64,000 bases of DNA from CAVQZA01 sp963718355 (GTDB taxonomy: Bacteria; Actinomycetota; Thermoleophilia; Gaiellales; Gaiellaceae), in NCBI GenBank assembly GCA_963718355.1, contig CAVQZA010000002.1, forward strand, positions 1-64,000, written 5' to 3'. The position numbers and the translations under genes were made by a program. Shown in pieces: positions 31,556 to 40,879 of this stretch. The notes beneath the pieces were generated by a model. The model saw only the letters and a program-made list of their open reading frames with translations, had not been told where the DNA came from and searched no databases. Every line of letters begins with the position of its first letter. Position 1 is the first letter of the stretch.

Positions 31556-34500
31556 ATGATGGCTCGGCTGATGGCAGAAGCCTCTTTCGTTCACCTCCAC
31601 GTCCACTCGGAGTACTCGATTCTCGACGGGGCCTGCCGCATTCCAGCGCTGGCGGCTCGCGCTGCGGAGCTCGAGATGCCGGCGGTCGCGCTCACCGATC
31701 ACGGCTCGCTCGCGGGCTCGGTCGAGCTCTACAAAGCGGCTCGTGAGCAGGGCGTCAAGCCGATTCTCGGCTGCGAGGTGTACGTCGCGGACGACCGCCA
31801 TGCGCAGAAGAAGGGGTACGCGCACCTGACCCTTCTGGCCGAGTCCAACGAGGGCTATGCCAACCTGATCAAGCTCTCCTCGCTCGGCTACCTCGAGGGC
31901 TACTACTACAAGCCGCGCGTCGACTGGGAGCTCCTGAGCAGCCACTCGAAGGGGCTGATCGCGCTCTCAGGCTGCCTCTCCGGCCGCGTCTGCAAGGCGC
32001 TCGAGGAGAGCCGTCCCGACGACGCGGCGGCCGAGCTCGACCGGCTCGCGCAGATCTTCGGGCGCGACTCGACCTACGTCGAGCTTCAGAACGCGCACCT
32101 CGAGGTGCAGCAGCGGCTCGTCCCGGAGCTAGCCGCGCTCGCCGCGAAGTCCGGGCTGCCGACCGTCGCAACGGGAGACGTCCACTACCTCCACCACGAC
32201 GACGCGCGCGCACACGAGGCGTTGCTCTGCATCCAGTCGGGCGACTCGCTCAAGAACCCGAATCACTGGAAGTTCGACACCGATCACTTCTACTTCAAGA
32301 CGCCCGAGGAGATGGCGCTCGACTTCCCGGGCCACGAGGACGCGATGCGGCGCACGCTCGAGATCGCCGGGCGCTGCGAGGTCGAGATCGAGCTCGGCCG
32401 GATCCTGCTGCCGCAGTTCCCGACGCCCGAAGGCCGCGACGCGTTCGAGTACCTCGTCGAGCTGTGCGAGCGCGGGCTCGAGCGCCGCTACGGGACGGTG
32501 ACGCCCGACCTCCACGAGCGCCTGCGCTTCGAGCTGAAGACGATCCGCGAGATGGGGTTCGCGGACTACTTCCTCATCGTCTGGGACTTCATCCACTTCG
32601 CAAAGCAGAACGCGATCAGCGTCGGCCCGGGCCGCGGCTCGGCGGCCGGCTCGCTCGCCGCGTACTGCCTCGAGATCACCGACATCGACCCGATCCACTA
32701 CGGGCTCCTGTTCGAGCGCTTCCTCAATCCGGCCCGCAAGGACATGCCCGACATGGACATCGACTTCTCGGTGGCGGGCCGCGATCGCGTGATCAACTAC
32801 GTCACCGAGCGCTACGGGCGCGACCGCGTCGCCCAGATCATCACCTTCGGCACGATGGCCGCCCGCGCCGCCGTCCGCGATGCGGGCCGCGTGCTCGAGA
32901 TCCCGTACGGCTCGGTCGACAAGGTCGCGAAGCTGATCCCGGAAGGGCCGGGGCAGACGCTCGAGGCGTGCCTCAAGACCGGCGAGGAGCTGCGGCTCGC
33001 CTACGACACGGATCCCGTCGCGAAGGAGATCGTCGATCTCGCGCGCCCGCTCGAGGGGCTCGTCCGCCAGGACTCGATCCACGCGGCCGGCGTCGTGATC
33101 GGCGCCCAGCCGCTCACCGACATCGTGCCCCTCCAGCAGAAGGGCCCCGACCAGGAGATCGTCACCCAGTTTTCGATGGGCACCGTCGGCGACCTCGGCC
33201 TGCTGAAGATCGACTTCCTCGGCCTGCGCAACCTCGACGTGATCGACGAGGCGGTGGCGCTCCTCGACGGGCTCGACATCGGCACGATCCCGCTCGACGA
33301 CAGGAAGACCTACGAGATGCTCCAGCGCGGCGAGTCGACCGGCGTCTTCCAGTTCGAGTCGTCGGGGATGCGCGACGCGCTCCGCTCCGTGAAGCCGACC
33401 GAGTTCGCCGACCTGATCGCGCTCGTCGCCCTTTATCGGCCAGGCCCGATGGGCTACATCCCCACCTACGCGAAGCGCAAGAACGGCCAGGAGCCGGTCA
33501 CCTATATCGACGAGCGGCTCAAGCCGCTCACTTCCGACTCGTACGGGATCTGCATCTACCAGGAGCAGTACATGCAGATCGCGAAGCAGCTGGCCGGGTT
33601 CACCCCCGCGGAGGCGGAGACCCTGCGCAAGGCGATCGGCAAGAAGATCCACTCGCTGATGGCCTCGCTGAAGGACCAGTTCCTCGAAGGCTGCGCGCAG
33701 AACAACGTCACGCCGTCGGTGGCGCAGCAGCTCTGGAAGGACATGGAGCAATCGCAGGACTACTCGTTCAACAAGGCGCACGCCGCGTGCTACGCGCTGA
33801 TCGCCTATCGAACCGCGTGGCTGCGCGCGAACCATCCGTGCGAGTACATGGCCGCGCTGATCTCGTCCGTGATGAACACGAAGGACAAGGTGCCGTACTA
33901 CGTCAACGCCTGCGACGAGCTCGGGATCGAGGTGCTGCCGCCCGACGTGAACTCCTCGCGCACCGACTTCGCGGTCGTCGAGGGGAAGATCCGCTTCGGG
34001 CTCACCGCGGTGAAGAACGTCGGCGACTCGGCCGCGCAGGCGATCGTGCGCGCGCGCGAGGACGGCGGCGTGTTCGCCTCGATCTGGGACTTCACCGAGC
34101 GCGTCGACCCGCAGGTCCTCAACAAGCGCTCGCTGGAGGCGCTGATCAAGTGCGGCGGCTTCGACTCGACCGGCGCCTCGCGCAAGGGGATGCTCGGCTC
34201 GCTCGAGGACGTGCTCTCCTCCGGCCAGCGCGCACTGCAGGAGCGGCTCGCGGGCCAGGCCTCGATCTTCGATCTCGACGACAGCGGCGCCAAGCCCGAG
34301 CATCCGCCGATCGCCGCGGGCGAGTACGAGAAGAACGAGCTGCTTGCGCTCGAGAAGGAGACGCTCGGCCTCTACGTCTCCGAGCATCCGCTGCACGCGC
34401 TGCGCGAGCAGCTGCGGCGCAAGACCGATTGCGCGCTCGCGGAGATGGAGCGGCGCCGTGACGGCGAGACCGTCCAGGTGGCCGGGATCGTCTCGGCGGT

Positions 34501-34951
34501 CAAGCACCTGACCACGAAGCGCGGCGAGGCGATGGTCTTTCTCCGCCTCGACGACGTCACCGGCTCGGGCGAGGTCGTCGTGTTCGCCTCGGTGCTCGCG
34601 CAGGCGCGCGAGCTGTGCGTGGTCGACCGGATCGTCGTGATCAAGGGTCGCATCGATCACAAGCAGGAGGGCGAGACGAAGCTCCTGGCGGCCGAGATCT
34701 CCGGCTTCGAGGCGATCTCCGAGCGGCGCGAGGTACGCTTGCGGCTCGACGCGTCGAAGGCGCGGGCGGGTCTGATCGGCGAGCTGGCCGTCGTGCTGCG
34801 CGACTTCCCGGGCGAGGCGCCGGTGCTGGTCGACCTCGAGATGTCAGACGGTGCGCGGACGCTACAGTTCGGCCCGGGCTATCGCGTGAAGCCGGAACCC
34901 GACTTCTTCGCAGAGGTGAAGGCATTGCTGGGTGAGGCGGCCGTCAGGTAA
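31556..34951 (+). CDS. dnaE: DNA polymerase III alpha subunit
   Basis: 1131-residue replicative polymerase, DnaE1 type. Order: PHP domain from residue ~8 (FVHLHVHSEYSILDG, with LTDHGSL), polymerase palm with catalytic aspartates in PDMDIDF (~395-401), fingers with KAIGKKIHSLM and SFNKAHAACYALIAYRT, helix-hairpin-helix region ~840-900, and an OB fold near 970-1050 (VQVAGIVSAVKHLTTKRGE). The PHP histidines look intact, so intrinsic proofreading is possible. Alternative starts are ATG 31559 and 31571; the last gives MAEASFVHLHVH, the usual N-terminus. Acts in the replisome. Confidence 0.96.
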   Translation: MMARLMAEASFVHLHVHSEYSILDGACRIPALAARAAELEMPAVALTDHGSLAGSVELYKAAREQGVKPILGCEVYVADDRHAQKKGYAHLTLLAESNEGYANLIKLSSLGYLEGYYYKPRVDWELLSSHSKGLIALSGCLSGRVCKALEESRPDDAAAELDRLAQIFGRDSTYVELQNAHLEVQQRLVPELAALAAKSGLPTVATGDVHYLHHDDARAHEALLCIQSGDSLKNPNHWKFDTDHFYFKTPEEMALDFPGHEDAMRRTLEIAGRCEVEIELGRILLPQFPTPEGRDAFEYLVELCERGLERRYGTVTPDLHERLRFELKTIREMGFADYFLIVWDFIHFAKQNAISVGPGRGSAAGSLAAYCLEITDIDPIHYGLLFERFLNPARKDMPDMDIDFSVAGRDRVINYVTERYGRDRVAQIITFGTMAARAAVRDAGRVLEIPYGSVDKVAKLIPEGPGQTLEACLKTGEELRLAYDTDPVAKEIVDLARPLEGLVRQDSIHAAGVVIGAQPLTDIVPLQQKGPDQEIVTQFSMGTVGDLGLLKIDFLGLRNLDVIDEAVALLDGLDIGTIPLDDRKTYEMLQRGESTGVFQFESSGMRDALRSVKPTEFADLIALVALYRPGPMGYIPTYAKRKNGQEPVTYIDERLKPLTSDSYGICIYQEQYMQIAKQLAGFTPAEAETLRKAIGKKIHSLMASLKDQFLEGCAQNNVTPSVAQQLWKDMEQSQDYSFNKAHAACYALIAYRTAWLRANHPCEYMAALISSVMNTKDKVPYYVNACDELGIEVLPPDVNSSRTDFAVVEGKIRFGLTAVKNVGDSAAQAIVRAREDGGVFASIWDFTERVDPQVLNKRSLEALIKCGGFDSTGASRKGMLGSLEDVLSSGQRALQERLAGQASIFDLDDSGAKPEHPPIAAGEYEKNELLALEKETLGLYVSEHPLHALREQLRRKTDCALAEMERRRDGETVQVAGIVSAVKHLTTKRGEAMVFLRLDDVTGSGEVVVFASVLAQARELCVVDRIVVIKGRIDHKQEGETKLLAAEISGFEAISERREVRLRLDASKARAGLIGELAVVLRDFPGEAPVLVDLEMSDGARTLQFGPGYRVKPEPDFFAEVKALLGEAAVR

Positions 34952-35026
34952 ATCACCCGGTATGGGGAGGGGCAGATCCCTCGTTTGACCGAAAGGAATT
35001 GTGTCAAGGCCCACAAAAGGACTGAG

Positions 35027-35230
35027 ATGACTGCGGCACAGGCAGAAACCACAGAGATCACCGAGCTGAAGCGGATCGAAGGCTGGCGCGCCGGCGAGCT
35101 CGAGCGTGCCGGTTTCGACGCAGAATCGGCAGCGCTTCTCTCCGTGCGCCACGACATCGACCTGCACCAGGCGATCGGTCTGGCCCGTGCGGGCTGCTCG
35201 CCGGATCTCGCGCTGCGCATCCTCCTCTAG
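35027..35230 (+). CDS. 67-residue small protein, GCSPxLAxRIL family (paralogue of 30364)
   Basis: ATG at 35027 with AAAAGG upstream opens MTAAQAETTEITELKRIEGW. It ends DLHQAIGLARAGCSPDLALRILL. It has the same length as the gene at 30364 and the same pattern (RAGELERAGFDAESA, D-DLHQA, GCSPDLALRIL). Function unknown. It lies in a 300-base gap between dnaE and lgt, with its own ribosome site and no obvious operon partner. Confidence 0.65.
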   Translation: MTAAQAETTEITELKRIEGWRAGELERAGFDAESAALLSVRHDIDLHQAIGLARAGCSPDLALRILL

Positions 35231-35265
35231 GCACGGGAGTCGCCAGACCGGCAGAATCAGCGCCG

Positions 35266-36117
35266 GTGCTCGCGTTCATCCCCTCTCCGTCGAGCGGCGT
35301 CGTCAAGGCGGGTCCGCTGACGATCCACATGTACGGGCTGATGCTGCTGCTCGCGATCGGCGCGTGCGTGTGGCTGACCGGCCGGCGCTGGGTCGCGCGC
35401 GGCGGCGACTGGGATCTGATCTTCCGCTGCACCGTCTGGGGCGTCGCGGCCGGGATCGTCGGCGCGCGCCTCTACCACGACGCCACGAGCTGGAGCCAGG
35501 TGCCGAATCCGTGGTGGGGGCCCTTCGCGGTGTGGGAAGGCGGACTGGGCGTGTGGGGCGGGATCGGGCTCGGCGTCGCGGTCGGGGCGATCATCGTCCA
35601 CCGGTCGGGGAACAGCGTGCGGGTGATGATGGACTGCATCGCGCCGGGCTTCCTGCTGGCGCAGGGGATCGGGCGCCTCGGCAACTGGTGGAACCAGGAG
35701 TTGTTCGGCAAGCCGACGACGCTGCCCTGGGGCCTGAAGATCTCGCCGCTCCACCGGCCCCTCGGGTACGAGCGCTACGCGACGTTCCATCCGACGTTCC
35801 TCTACGAGCTGCTGTGGGACTTCGGCGGCGTCGCGGTGTTGCTCATCGTCGACCGGCGCTTCAAGATCAAGCCGCCCGGGCTGTTCGCGCTCTACGTCGC
35901 GATCTACACGGCGTTCCGCATGTTCGAGGAGACCCTGCGGATCGATCCGTCGAGTCACATCCTCGGGATGCGGCTCAATTTCTGGGTCTCGCTGACGCTC
36001 TTCGTCGGCTCGACGGTCTTCTTCGTGTGGTGGCAGTTCCTGCGTGGCCGCCGCCGGCGGGGTGCCGAAGGCCCGAAGCAGCCGACGATGGCGATCCCCA
36101 GGGGGCGCGTCCGATAG
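35266..36117 (+). CDS. lgt: Prolipoprotein diacylglyceryl transferase
   Basis: 283-residue, seven-TM membrane enzyme that transfers diacylglycerol from phosphatidylglycerol to the lipobox cysteine of preprolipoproteins. Signature GARLYHDAT (first half) and the Lgt signature GQGIGRLGNWWNQELFG are present with the essential Arg. ATFHPTFLYELLWD and late FRMFEETLRIDPSSH are also family-typical. Starts with GTG at 35266. It serves lipoproteins such as those at 28575 and 63427. Followed 10 bases later by scpA, an unrelated function sharing the transcript. Confidence 0.95.
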   Translation: MLAFIPSPSSGVVKAGPLTIHMYGLMLLLAIGACVWLTGRRWVARGGDWDLIFRCTVWGVAAGIVGARLYHDATSWSQVPNPWWGPFAVWEGGLGVWGGIGLGVAVGAIIVHRSGNSVRVMMDCIAPGFLLAQGIGRLGNWWNQELFGKPTTLPWGLKISPLHRPLGYERYATFHPTFLYELLWDFGGVAVLLIVDRRFKIKPPGLFALYVAIYTAFRMFEETLRIDPSSHILGMRLNFWVSLTLFVGSTVFFVWWQFLRGRRRRGAEGPKQPTMAIPRGRVR

Positions 36118-36127
36118 AGCGGTTAGC

Positions 36128-36907
36128 GTGAGCGCGATGCTGGTGCGGGAGCTCGAGCTGGATCTGGACGCCTTCGAGGGGCCGCTCGACCTGCTCCTGA
36201 CGCTCGTTTTGAAGGAAGAGCTCGACCTGGCCGAAGTTGACGTAGCCGGAATCATCGTGGCGTTCATCGAGCGGCTGGCCGAGCGCGACGAGCTCGACCT
36301 CGACGCGTGCGGGGAGTTCCTCGTGTTGGTCGCGGCGCTGCTCGAGCTGAAGGCGCGCGGGCTGTTCCCCGACGAGGACGCCGAGCTCTCGGAGCTCGAG
36401 CCCGAGGAGGCCGCCGAGGAGCTGGCCCGCCGCCTCGCCGAGTACCGGCGGGCGAAGGAGGCGGCCGCGTGGCTCTCCGACCGGCTCGAGGCCGAGCGCG
36501 ATCGCTACTTCAGGCTCGGGCCTGCGCCGCTCGCGCCGAGGCCCGAGCGCCGGCTCGCGCCGCAGGAGCCCGCGCAGCTCGCGGTTGCGCTGCGCGCGCT
36601 CGCCGTCGAGCCGCCTGCTGTCTCGCTGGGTCACATGGCGCTGCGCTTTCCGCCGGTCGTGCAGTTCGTCGAGCGGTTCCGCGCCGTGCTGCGGCGGCGG
36701 CGGCGGTTCGACTTCGACACCGAGGTCGCGGGCCTCTCGCGCGTCGAGACGGCGGTCGCGTTCCTCGCGCTGCTCGAGCTCCGCAAGGCAGGCGAGATCT
36801 CGATCCGTCAAGCTGCTCCCTTCGCGCCGATTCGGATCGGGCGCGCGGGGGAGGACTCCGCAAGCGACGACGAAAGGACCACCGCGTGGACCGCACGCTC
36901 CGCCTGA
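36128..36907 (+). CDS. scpA: Segregation and condensation protein A
   Basis: 259-residue kleisin that bridges SMC heads. Family-typical N-terminus LELDLDAFEGPLDLLLTLVLKEELDLAEVDVAGI, a middle variable helix with charged residues, and the winged-helix C-terminus (TAVAFLALLELRKAGEISIRQ). GTG at 36128 is used; ATG 36137 is an alternative. Ends overlapping scpB by 22 bases. SMC-ScpAB compacts and helps segregate the chromosome. Confidence 0.93.
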   Translation: MSAMLVRELELDLDAFEGPLDLLLTLVLKEELDLAEVDVAGIIVAFIERLAERDELDLDACGEFLVLVAALLELKARGLFPDEDAELSELEPEEAAEELARRLAEYRRAKEAAAWLSDRLEAERDRYFRLGPAPLAPRPERRLAPQEPAQLAVALRALAVEPPAVSLGHMALRFPPVVQFVERFRAVLRRRRRFDFDTEVAGLSRVETAVAFLALLELRKAGEISIRQAAPFAPIRIGRAGEDSASDDERTTAWTARSA

Positions 36908-37488
36908 TCTCACCCAGTCCCGTCGACGAGCTCGCCCGGACGGTCGAGGCGCTGCTGGTCGTCGCCTCGCAACCGCTGTCGGTCGAGGAGCTGGCCGAGG
37001 CGGCCGACGACGACGCGGCCCGGATCGAGGACGCGCTTGCCGCGCTCGGCGAGCGCTACAGCGAGGGCTCGAGCGGGATCGTGCTCGAGCACGTCGCGGG
37101 CGGCTACGCGTTCCGCGCCTCGCGCGACGCCGCCGAGGCGTGCGCGCGGCTGTTCGAGCGGCCGGTGCAGCGCGGGCTGTCGCAGGCTGCGCTCGAGACG
37201 CTGGCGATCGTCGCCTACCTCGGGCCGTGCAGCCGGCCGGAGATCGCGCGCGTCCGCGGTGTCGCGTCCGATTCGGCGCTGGCCGGCCTGGTCGAGCGTG
37301 GGCTCGTGGCGGAGGCGGGTCGAGAGGACGGCCCCGGCGGCGCGGTTCGGTATCGGACGACGCCGCTCTTCGAGCGGGTCTTCGGCCTCGAAAGCCTTTC
37401 CGAGCTGCCGCGGCTCGACGATCTCGGTGACGACACGGAGATGATCCGCGCCCGGCTCCACGAAGTCGCCGAACGCCGCCCGGCCTAG
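36886..37488 (+). CDS. scpB: Segregation and condensation protein B
   Basis: 200-residue double winged-helix protein that binds ScpA as a dimer. Typical parts: ELARTVEALLVVASQPLSVEELAE, then GIVLEHVAGGYAFRAS, QAALETLAIVAYLGPCSRPEIARVRGV, and RYRTTPLFERVFGLESLSELP at the end. GTG at 36886 is chosen because GAAAGGACC is correctly spaced before it; the gene overlaps scpA out of frame. Confidence 0.93.
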   Translation: MDRTLRLISPSPVDELARTVEALLVVASQPLSVEELAEAADDDAARIEDALAALGERYSEGSSGIVLEHVAGGYAFRASRDAAEACARLFERPVQRGLSQAALETLAIVAYLGPCSRPEIARVRGVASDSALAGLVERGLVAEAGREDGPGGAVRYRTTPLFERVFGLESLSELPRLDDLGDDTEMIRARLHEVAERRPA

Positions 37489-37502
37489 ACGCTTCGCTTT
37501 AC

Positions 37503-37531
37503 TTGACACGGACGGCGCGCCGTAAGAGGAT
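37503..37531 (+). promoter_or_regulatory. Promoter of the cytochrome oxidase operon
   Basis: Perfect -35 TTGACA (37503-37508), 17-base spacer, weaker -10 GAGGAT (37526-37531), nine bases before ATG 37541. Confidence 0.6.
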
Positions 37532-37540
37532 CGCCTCACG

Positions 37541-38182
37541 ATGCTGCGCCGACTCGCCGTGATCGCAGTCGTTGTCGCCGTCGTCGCTGCGCTCATCGCC
37601 TGGTATGTGACGGGCTACCTGATGACGTCGCCAGCGGCCGTGTCTCTACCCGGCGCGAACCTGACGCTGCAGACCGTCGCGGGCCTCGGCAACGGCTACA
37701 CCGAGCCGACGTGGGTCTCGTACCTCGTCAAGGATCAAAACGGGCACTGGCAGCACAGCACGATCTACAAGGTGCCCGCCCACTCGCTCGTCCGCGTGAC
37801 CGTGTACCAGTTCGACGGCAACAGCGGTCTGCGAAACCCGTTCCTCGCCCGGCCGCAAGGGGTCGTCGGCAACGTGATGCAGGTCGACGGCAAGACGACG
37901 GACTCGATCAACCCGGACGACGCGTCGCATACCTTCGCGATCGCCGCCTACCACCTCGTCGTGCCGCTGCCCGGCGTCGCCGACGACGCGAAGAACCAGT
38001 GCGACCAGGCGCCGTGCGGGCTCGACAAGGCGCACCGGACGATCACCTTCTCGTTCCACACCGGCGCCCCCGGCCATTTCCGCTGGCAGTGCTTCGTCCC
38101 GTGCGCAGCCGGTTTCATCTTCGGCTTCGGCGGGCCGATGCAGACGATCGGCTACATGGACGGGTTCCTTGACGTCGTCTGA
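37541..38182 (+). CDS. Membrane-anchored cupredoxin-like protein with degenerate CuA motif
   Basis: 213 residues: TM anchor at ~5-27, then an extracytoplasmic cupredoxin-type domain. Candidate ligands are H130 in ASHTFAI, and C184/C188 in QCFVPCAAGF. In a true CuA centre (C-x3-C-x3-H-x2-M) the next position is His; here it is F192, with M200 further on. It is therefore CuA-like but probably not a normal CuA site; a mononuclear copper site or copper delivery to CtaC is possible. Two further cysteines (C154, C159) may form a disulfide. It opens the cta operon and overlaps ctaC by 14 bases. Confidence 0.7.
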   Translation: MLRRLAVIAVVVAVVAALIAWYVTGYLMTSPAAVSLPGANLTLQTVAGLGNGYTEPTWVSYLVKDQNGHWQHSTIYKVPAHSLVRVTVYQFDGNSGLRNPFLARPQGVVGNVMQVDGKTTDSINPDDASHTFAIAAYHLVVPLPGVADDAKNQCDQAPCGLDKAHRTITFSFHTGAPGHFRWQCFVPCAAGFIFGFGGPMQTIGYMDGFLDVV

Positions 38183-39014
38183 GCCGAGGAGCGAGCCGAA
38201 CCACATCCGCCGGATCGGCATCCTCGTCGTCGTGGCCAGCCTGATCGCGACGCCGCTCGTGATCTGGGTGCTCGGGCCGCACCTGCCGCCGGGCCACGGC
38301 AGCAAGCAGTCGGCCGGGCAGGTCACCGACAACACCGTCCTCACCGCGGTGCTCACGCCGGTGATCTGTCTGATCTTCGTCTACTTCGCCTACGCGCTGA
38401 TCGTCTTCCGGCGGCGCGGCCCGGGGATCGAGGAGGGCGCGGCGATCCGCGGCAATGCCCGCGCGCAGACGATCTGGATCGTCGTGACCTCCGCGATCGT
38501 GCTCTTCCTCGCCGGCTACGGCACCTGGTCGCTGCTCAAGGACGGCTCCGGCGGCGGCCAGGGCCCGTCACCGATCTCCGTCCCGAAGGGCCACGCGCTC
38601 GCGGTGCAGGTGATCGCCCAGCAATGGCAGTTCACGTACCGCTTCCCGTCGTACGGCGGAGTCGAGACGATGCATCTCGAGCTTCCGGCGAACCAGCTGA
38701 TCGCGCTCCACGTCACCTCGCTCGACGCCATCCACTCGTTCTGGGCGTACGACCTCGGCGTCAAGGCCGACGCGAACCCGAACGTCGACAACGTCGTCTA
38801 CGTGAACACCCGGAACCCGCGGCGGTTCAACATCCAGTGCGCCGAGCTCTGCGGACTCTGGCACGGCTACATGTTCGACACGGGCAAGGTCGTCGCGCCG
38901 GCCGAGTTCAGCGCGTGGATCGCGGCGCAGCAGCACGTCTTCGAGCCGATCGCGCGCTACATGCCTCCCTACAGCAAGACATACAACCCCGACCCGACGA
39001 GGAGGGCCGGATGA
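38169..39014 (+). CDS. ctaC: Cytochrome c oxidase subunit II
   Basis: 281 residues. Helices at ~16-36, ~60-80 and ~102-122, then the CuA domain. CuA ligands are all present: H189 (IHSFWAYD), C224 and C228 (CAELCG), H232 and M235 (WHGYM). No fused cytochrome c follows, so the electron donor is separate; the sulfocyanin-like protein at 43068 is a candidate. TTG at 38169 overlaps the preceding gene by 14 bases and is the only start before the first helix. Its TGA overlaps the ctaD ATG. Confidence 0.93.
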   Translation: MTSSEPRSEPNHIRRIGILVVVASLIATPLVIWVLGPHLPPGHGSKQSAGQVTDNTVLTAVLTPVICLIFVYFAYALIVFRRRGPGIEEGAAIRGNARAQTIWIVVTSAIVLFLAGYGTWSLLKDGSGGGQGPSPISVPKGHALAVQVIAQQWQFTYRFPSYGGVETMHLELPANQLIALHVTSLDAIHSFWAYDLGVKADANPNVDNVVYVNTRNPRRFNIQCAELCGLWHGYMFDTGKVVAPAEFSAWIAAQQHVFEPIARYMPPYSKTYNPDPTRRAG

Positions 39015-40876
39015 GGGTTCGGCGGCTCTTCGGCTTCAACCTCCTCTTCGCGATCGTGCTCGGCGCGGTCGGCTACTACGCGGGTTGGTGGCTCGGCCAC
39101 CAGATCAACGCGAAGAGCATCGACTACTTCGGCGACACGGGCCAGAACGACGTCGCCCTGTTCCTCGCCTACCTGCTCGGCGTGATCGGCTTCGTCGGCG
39201 GGCTCGGCTTCCTGAACTACCCGCTTTCGCGGATGGCCGGTCGCCCGTCGTCGCTCGGGGAGGATGGCGAGGAGGACCCGCGCGGCTGGACGCGGTATCT
39301 CGGCTTCTGCACCGATCACAAGGTCGTCGGGCTCCAGTACCTGATCGGGATCGGCTTCTTCATCTTCTTCGGCGGCGTCAACGCGATGCTGATCCGCTTC
39401 GAGCTCCTGCGGCCGCAGCCGAACGTATTCCCCGCAGGCCAGTACCTGACGCTCGTCGGCCTCCACGGCACGATGATGATGGGGATGATGACGAGCGGGA
39501 TCCTCGGCCCGTTCGGCAGTTACTTCCTCCCGCTGATGATCGGAGCGCGGCGCCTCGCGTTCCCGCGCCTGGAGGCGCTCACGTTCTGGCTTTTGATGGC
39601 GGGCGGGCTGATCCTCAGCTCGACCGTCTTCTACGGCGGCTTCCCGACCGGCTGGACGGGCTACGGGCCGCTCAACGACCAGGCGAACATGGGGATGGAC
39701 TCCTACATCGTGTTCTTCGCGCTCGTCGGGGTCTCGATGACCCTGCTCGGCGTCAACATGCTCGCCACGGTGCTCAGCATGCGTGCGCCGGGCTTGAGCT
39801 GGGGCCGGCTGCCGATCTTCGTCTGGAGCATCGTCGCGACCTCGGCTCTCAACGTCCTCGCGGCGCCCGTGCTGATCGTGACGCTGACGATGGTGGCGCT
39901 CGACCGGACGGCGCAGACGGGCTTCTTCCTCGCGAGCGTCGGCGGCAGCCCCTACCTCTACGAGAACCTGTTCTGGGTCTTCGGGCATCCCGAGGTGTAC
40001 ATCCTCGCGCTCCCGGGGATGGGGATCGTGCTCGAGCTCCTGCCGGTCTTCGCGCGCAAGCCGCTGTGGGGCTACAGGCTGGCAGTGGCGGGGATGCTCG
40101 GCGTCAGCCTGCTGAGCTTCTTCGTCTGGCAGCACCATCTCTTCATGAGCGGCCTCAACGCCGACCTGCGGCCGTTCTACATGCTCTCCACCGAGCTGAT
40201 CTCGCTGCCGACCGGTTTCATCTTCCTCTGCGCGATGGGGACGGTCTGGCGCGGCCGGATCCGCTACGACGTGCCGATGCTGTTCTGCCTCGGCTGGGTC
40301 TTCAACTTCTTCATCGGCGGCCTCTCCGGCGTCTTCCTCTCCGACGTGCCGAGCGACGTCACGACCCACGGCAGCTTCTTCTCGATGGCCCACTTCCACT
40401 ACACGATCATGGGCGGCCTGATCTTCACGTTCTTCGCCGCGATCTACTACTGGCTGCCGAAGATGACGGGAATCGAGCTCAACCAGAAGCTCGGGAAGGT
40501 TCACTTCTGGCTGATGTTCATCGCGTTCAACTCGACGTTCGCGCCGCTCTTCGCGATCGGGTTCCTGGGCCAGGCGCGGCGGGTCGTGACCTATCCGACC
40601 AACCTGCAGTTCCTGAACGACTGGGTCTCGGTCTCGGCGTTCGTGCTCGGCTTCTCGATGCTGATCTTCCTCTTCAACTTCGTCTGGTCGCTCGTGTTCG
40701 TGCGCAAGCCGGCCGCGCAGAACCCGTGGCACTCGAAGTCGCTCGAGTGGCAGGTGCCGACGCCGGTGCCGGTGTACGACTTCGACAAGATTCCGGTGAT
40801 CGACTCCGATCCGTACCCCTACGGCATCGAGCCGCCGCGTGCGCCGGTGCCGGCGATCGCTCCGGCGGGGAGCTAG
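39011..40876 (+). CDS. ctaD: Cytochrome c oxidase subunit I with N-terminal extension
   Basis: 621 residues. Haem-copper core begins ~95 (WTRYLGFCTDHKVVGLQYL) and has the haem a ligand in LVGLHGTMMMGMM, the CuB His-Tyr pair in FGHPEVYILALPG, the CuB histidines WQHHLFMSG, and haem a/a3 ligands in AHFHYTIMGG. The GHPEVY glutamate-type A-family signature is present. The first ~95 residues add two TM helices (RRLFGFNLLFAIVLGAVGYY; LFLAYLLGVIGFVGGLGFL) not found in standard subunit I; they may replace a small subunit. ATG overlaps the ctaC stop (ATGA). Confidence 0.95.
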   Translation: MRVRRLFGFNLLFAIVLGAVGYYAGWWLGHQINAKSIDYFGDTGQNDVALFLAYLLGVIGFVGGLGFLNYPLSRMAGRPSSLGEDGEEDPRGWTRYLGFCTDHKVVGLQYLIGIGFFIFFGGVNAMLIRFELLRPQPNVFPAGQYLTLVGLHGTMMMGMMTSGILGPFGSYFLPLMIGARRLAFPRLEALTFWLLMAGGLILSSTVFYGGFPTGWTGYGPLNDQANMGMDSYIVFFALVGVSMTLLGVNMLATVLSMRAPGLSWGRLPIFVWSIVATSALNVLAAPVLIVTLTMVALDRTAQTGFFLASVGGSPYLYENLFWVFGHPEVYILALPGMGIVLELLPVFARKPLWGYRLAVAGMLGVSLLSFFVWQHHLFMSGLNADLRPFYMLSTELISLPTGFIFLCAMGTVWRGRIRYDVPMLFCLGWVFNFFIGGLSGVFLSDVPSDVTTHGSFFSMAHFHYTIMGGLIFTFFAAIYYWLPKMTGIELNQKLGKVHFWLMFIAFNSTFAPLFAIGFLGQARRVVTYPTNLQFLNDWVSVSAFVLGFSMLIFLFNFVWSLVFVRKPAAQNPWHSKSLEWQVPTPVPVYDFDKIPVIDSDPYPYGIEPPRAPVPAIAPAGS

Positions 40877-40879
40877 CCG

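Noticed and set aside
32129..34660. 843-codon minus-strand frame across dnaE
   Set aside because: Shadow of dnaE with no recognisable domain; the plus strand has all polymerase motifs.
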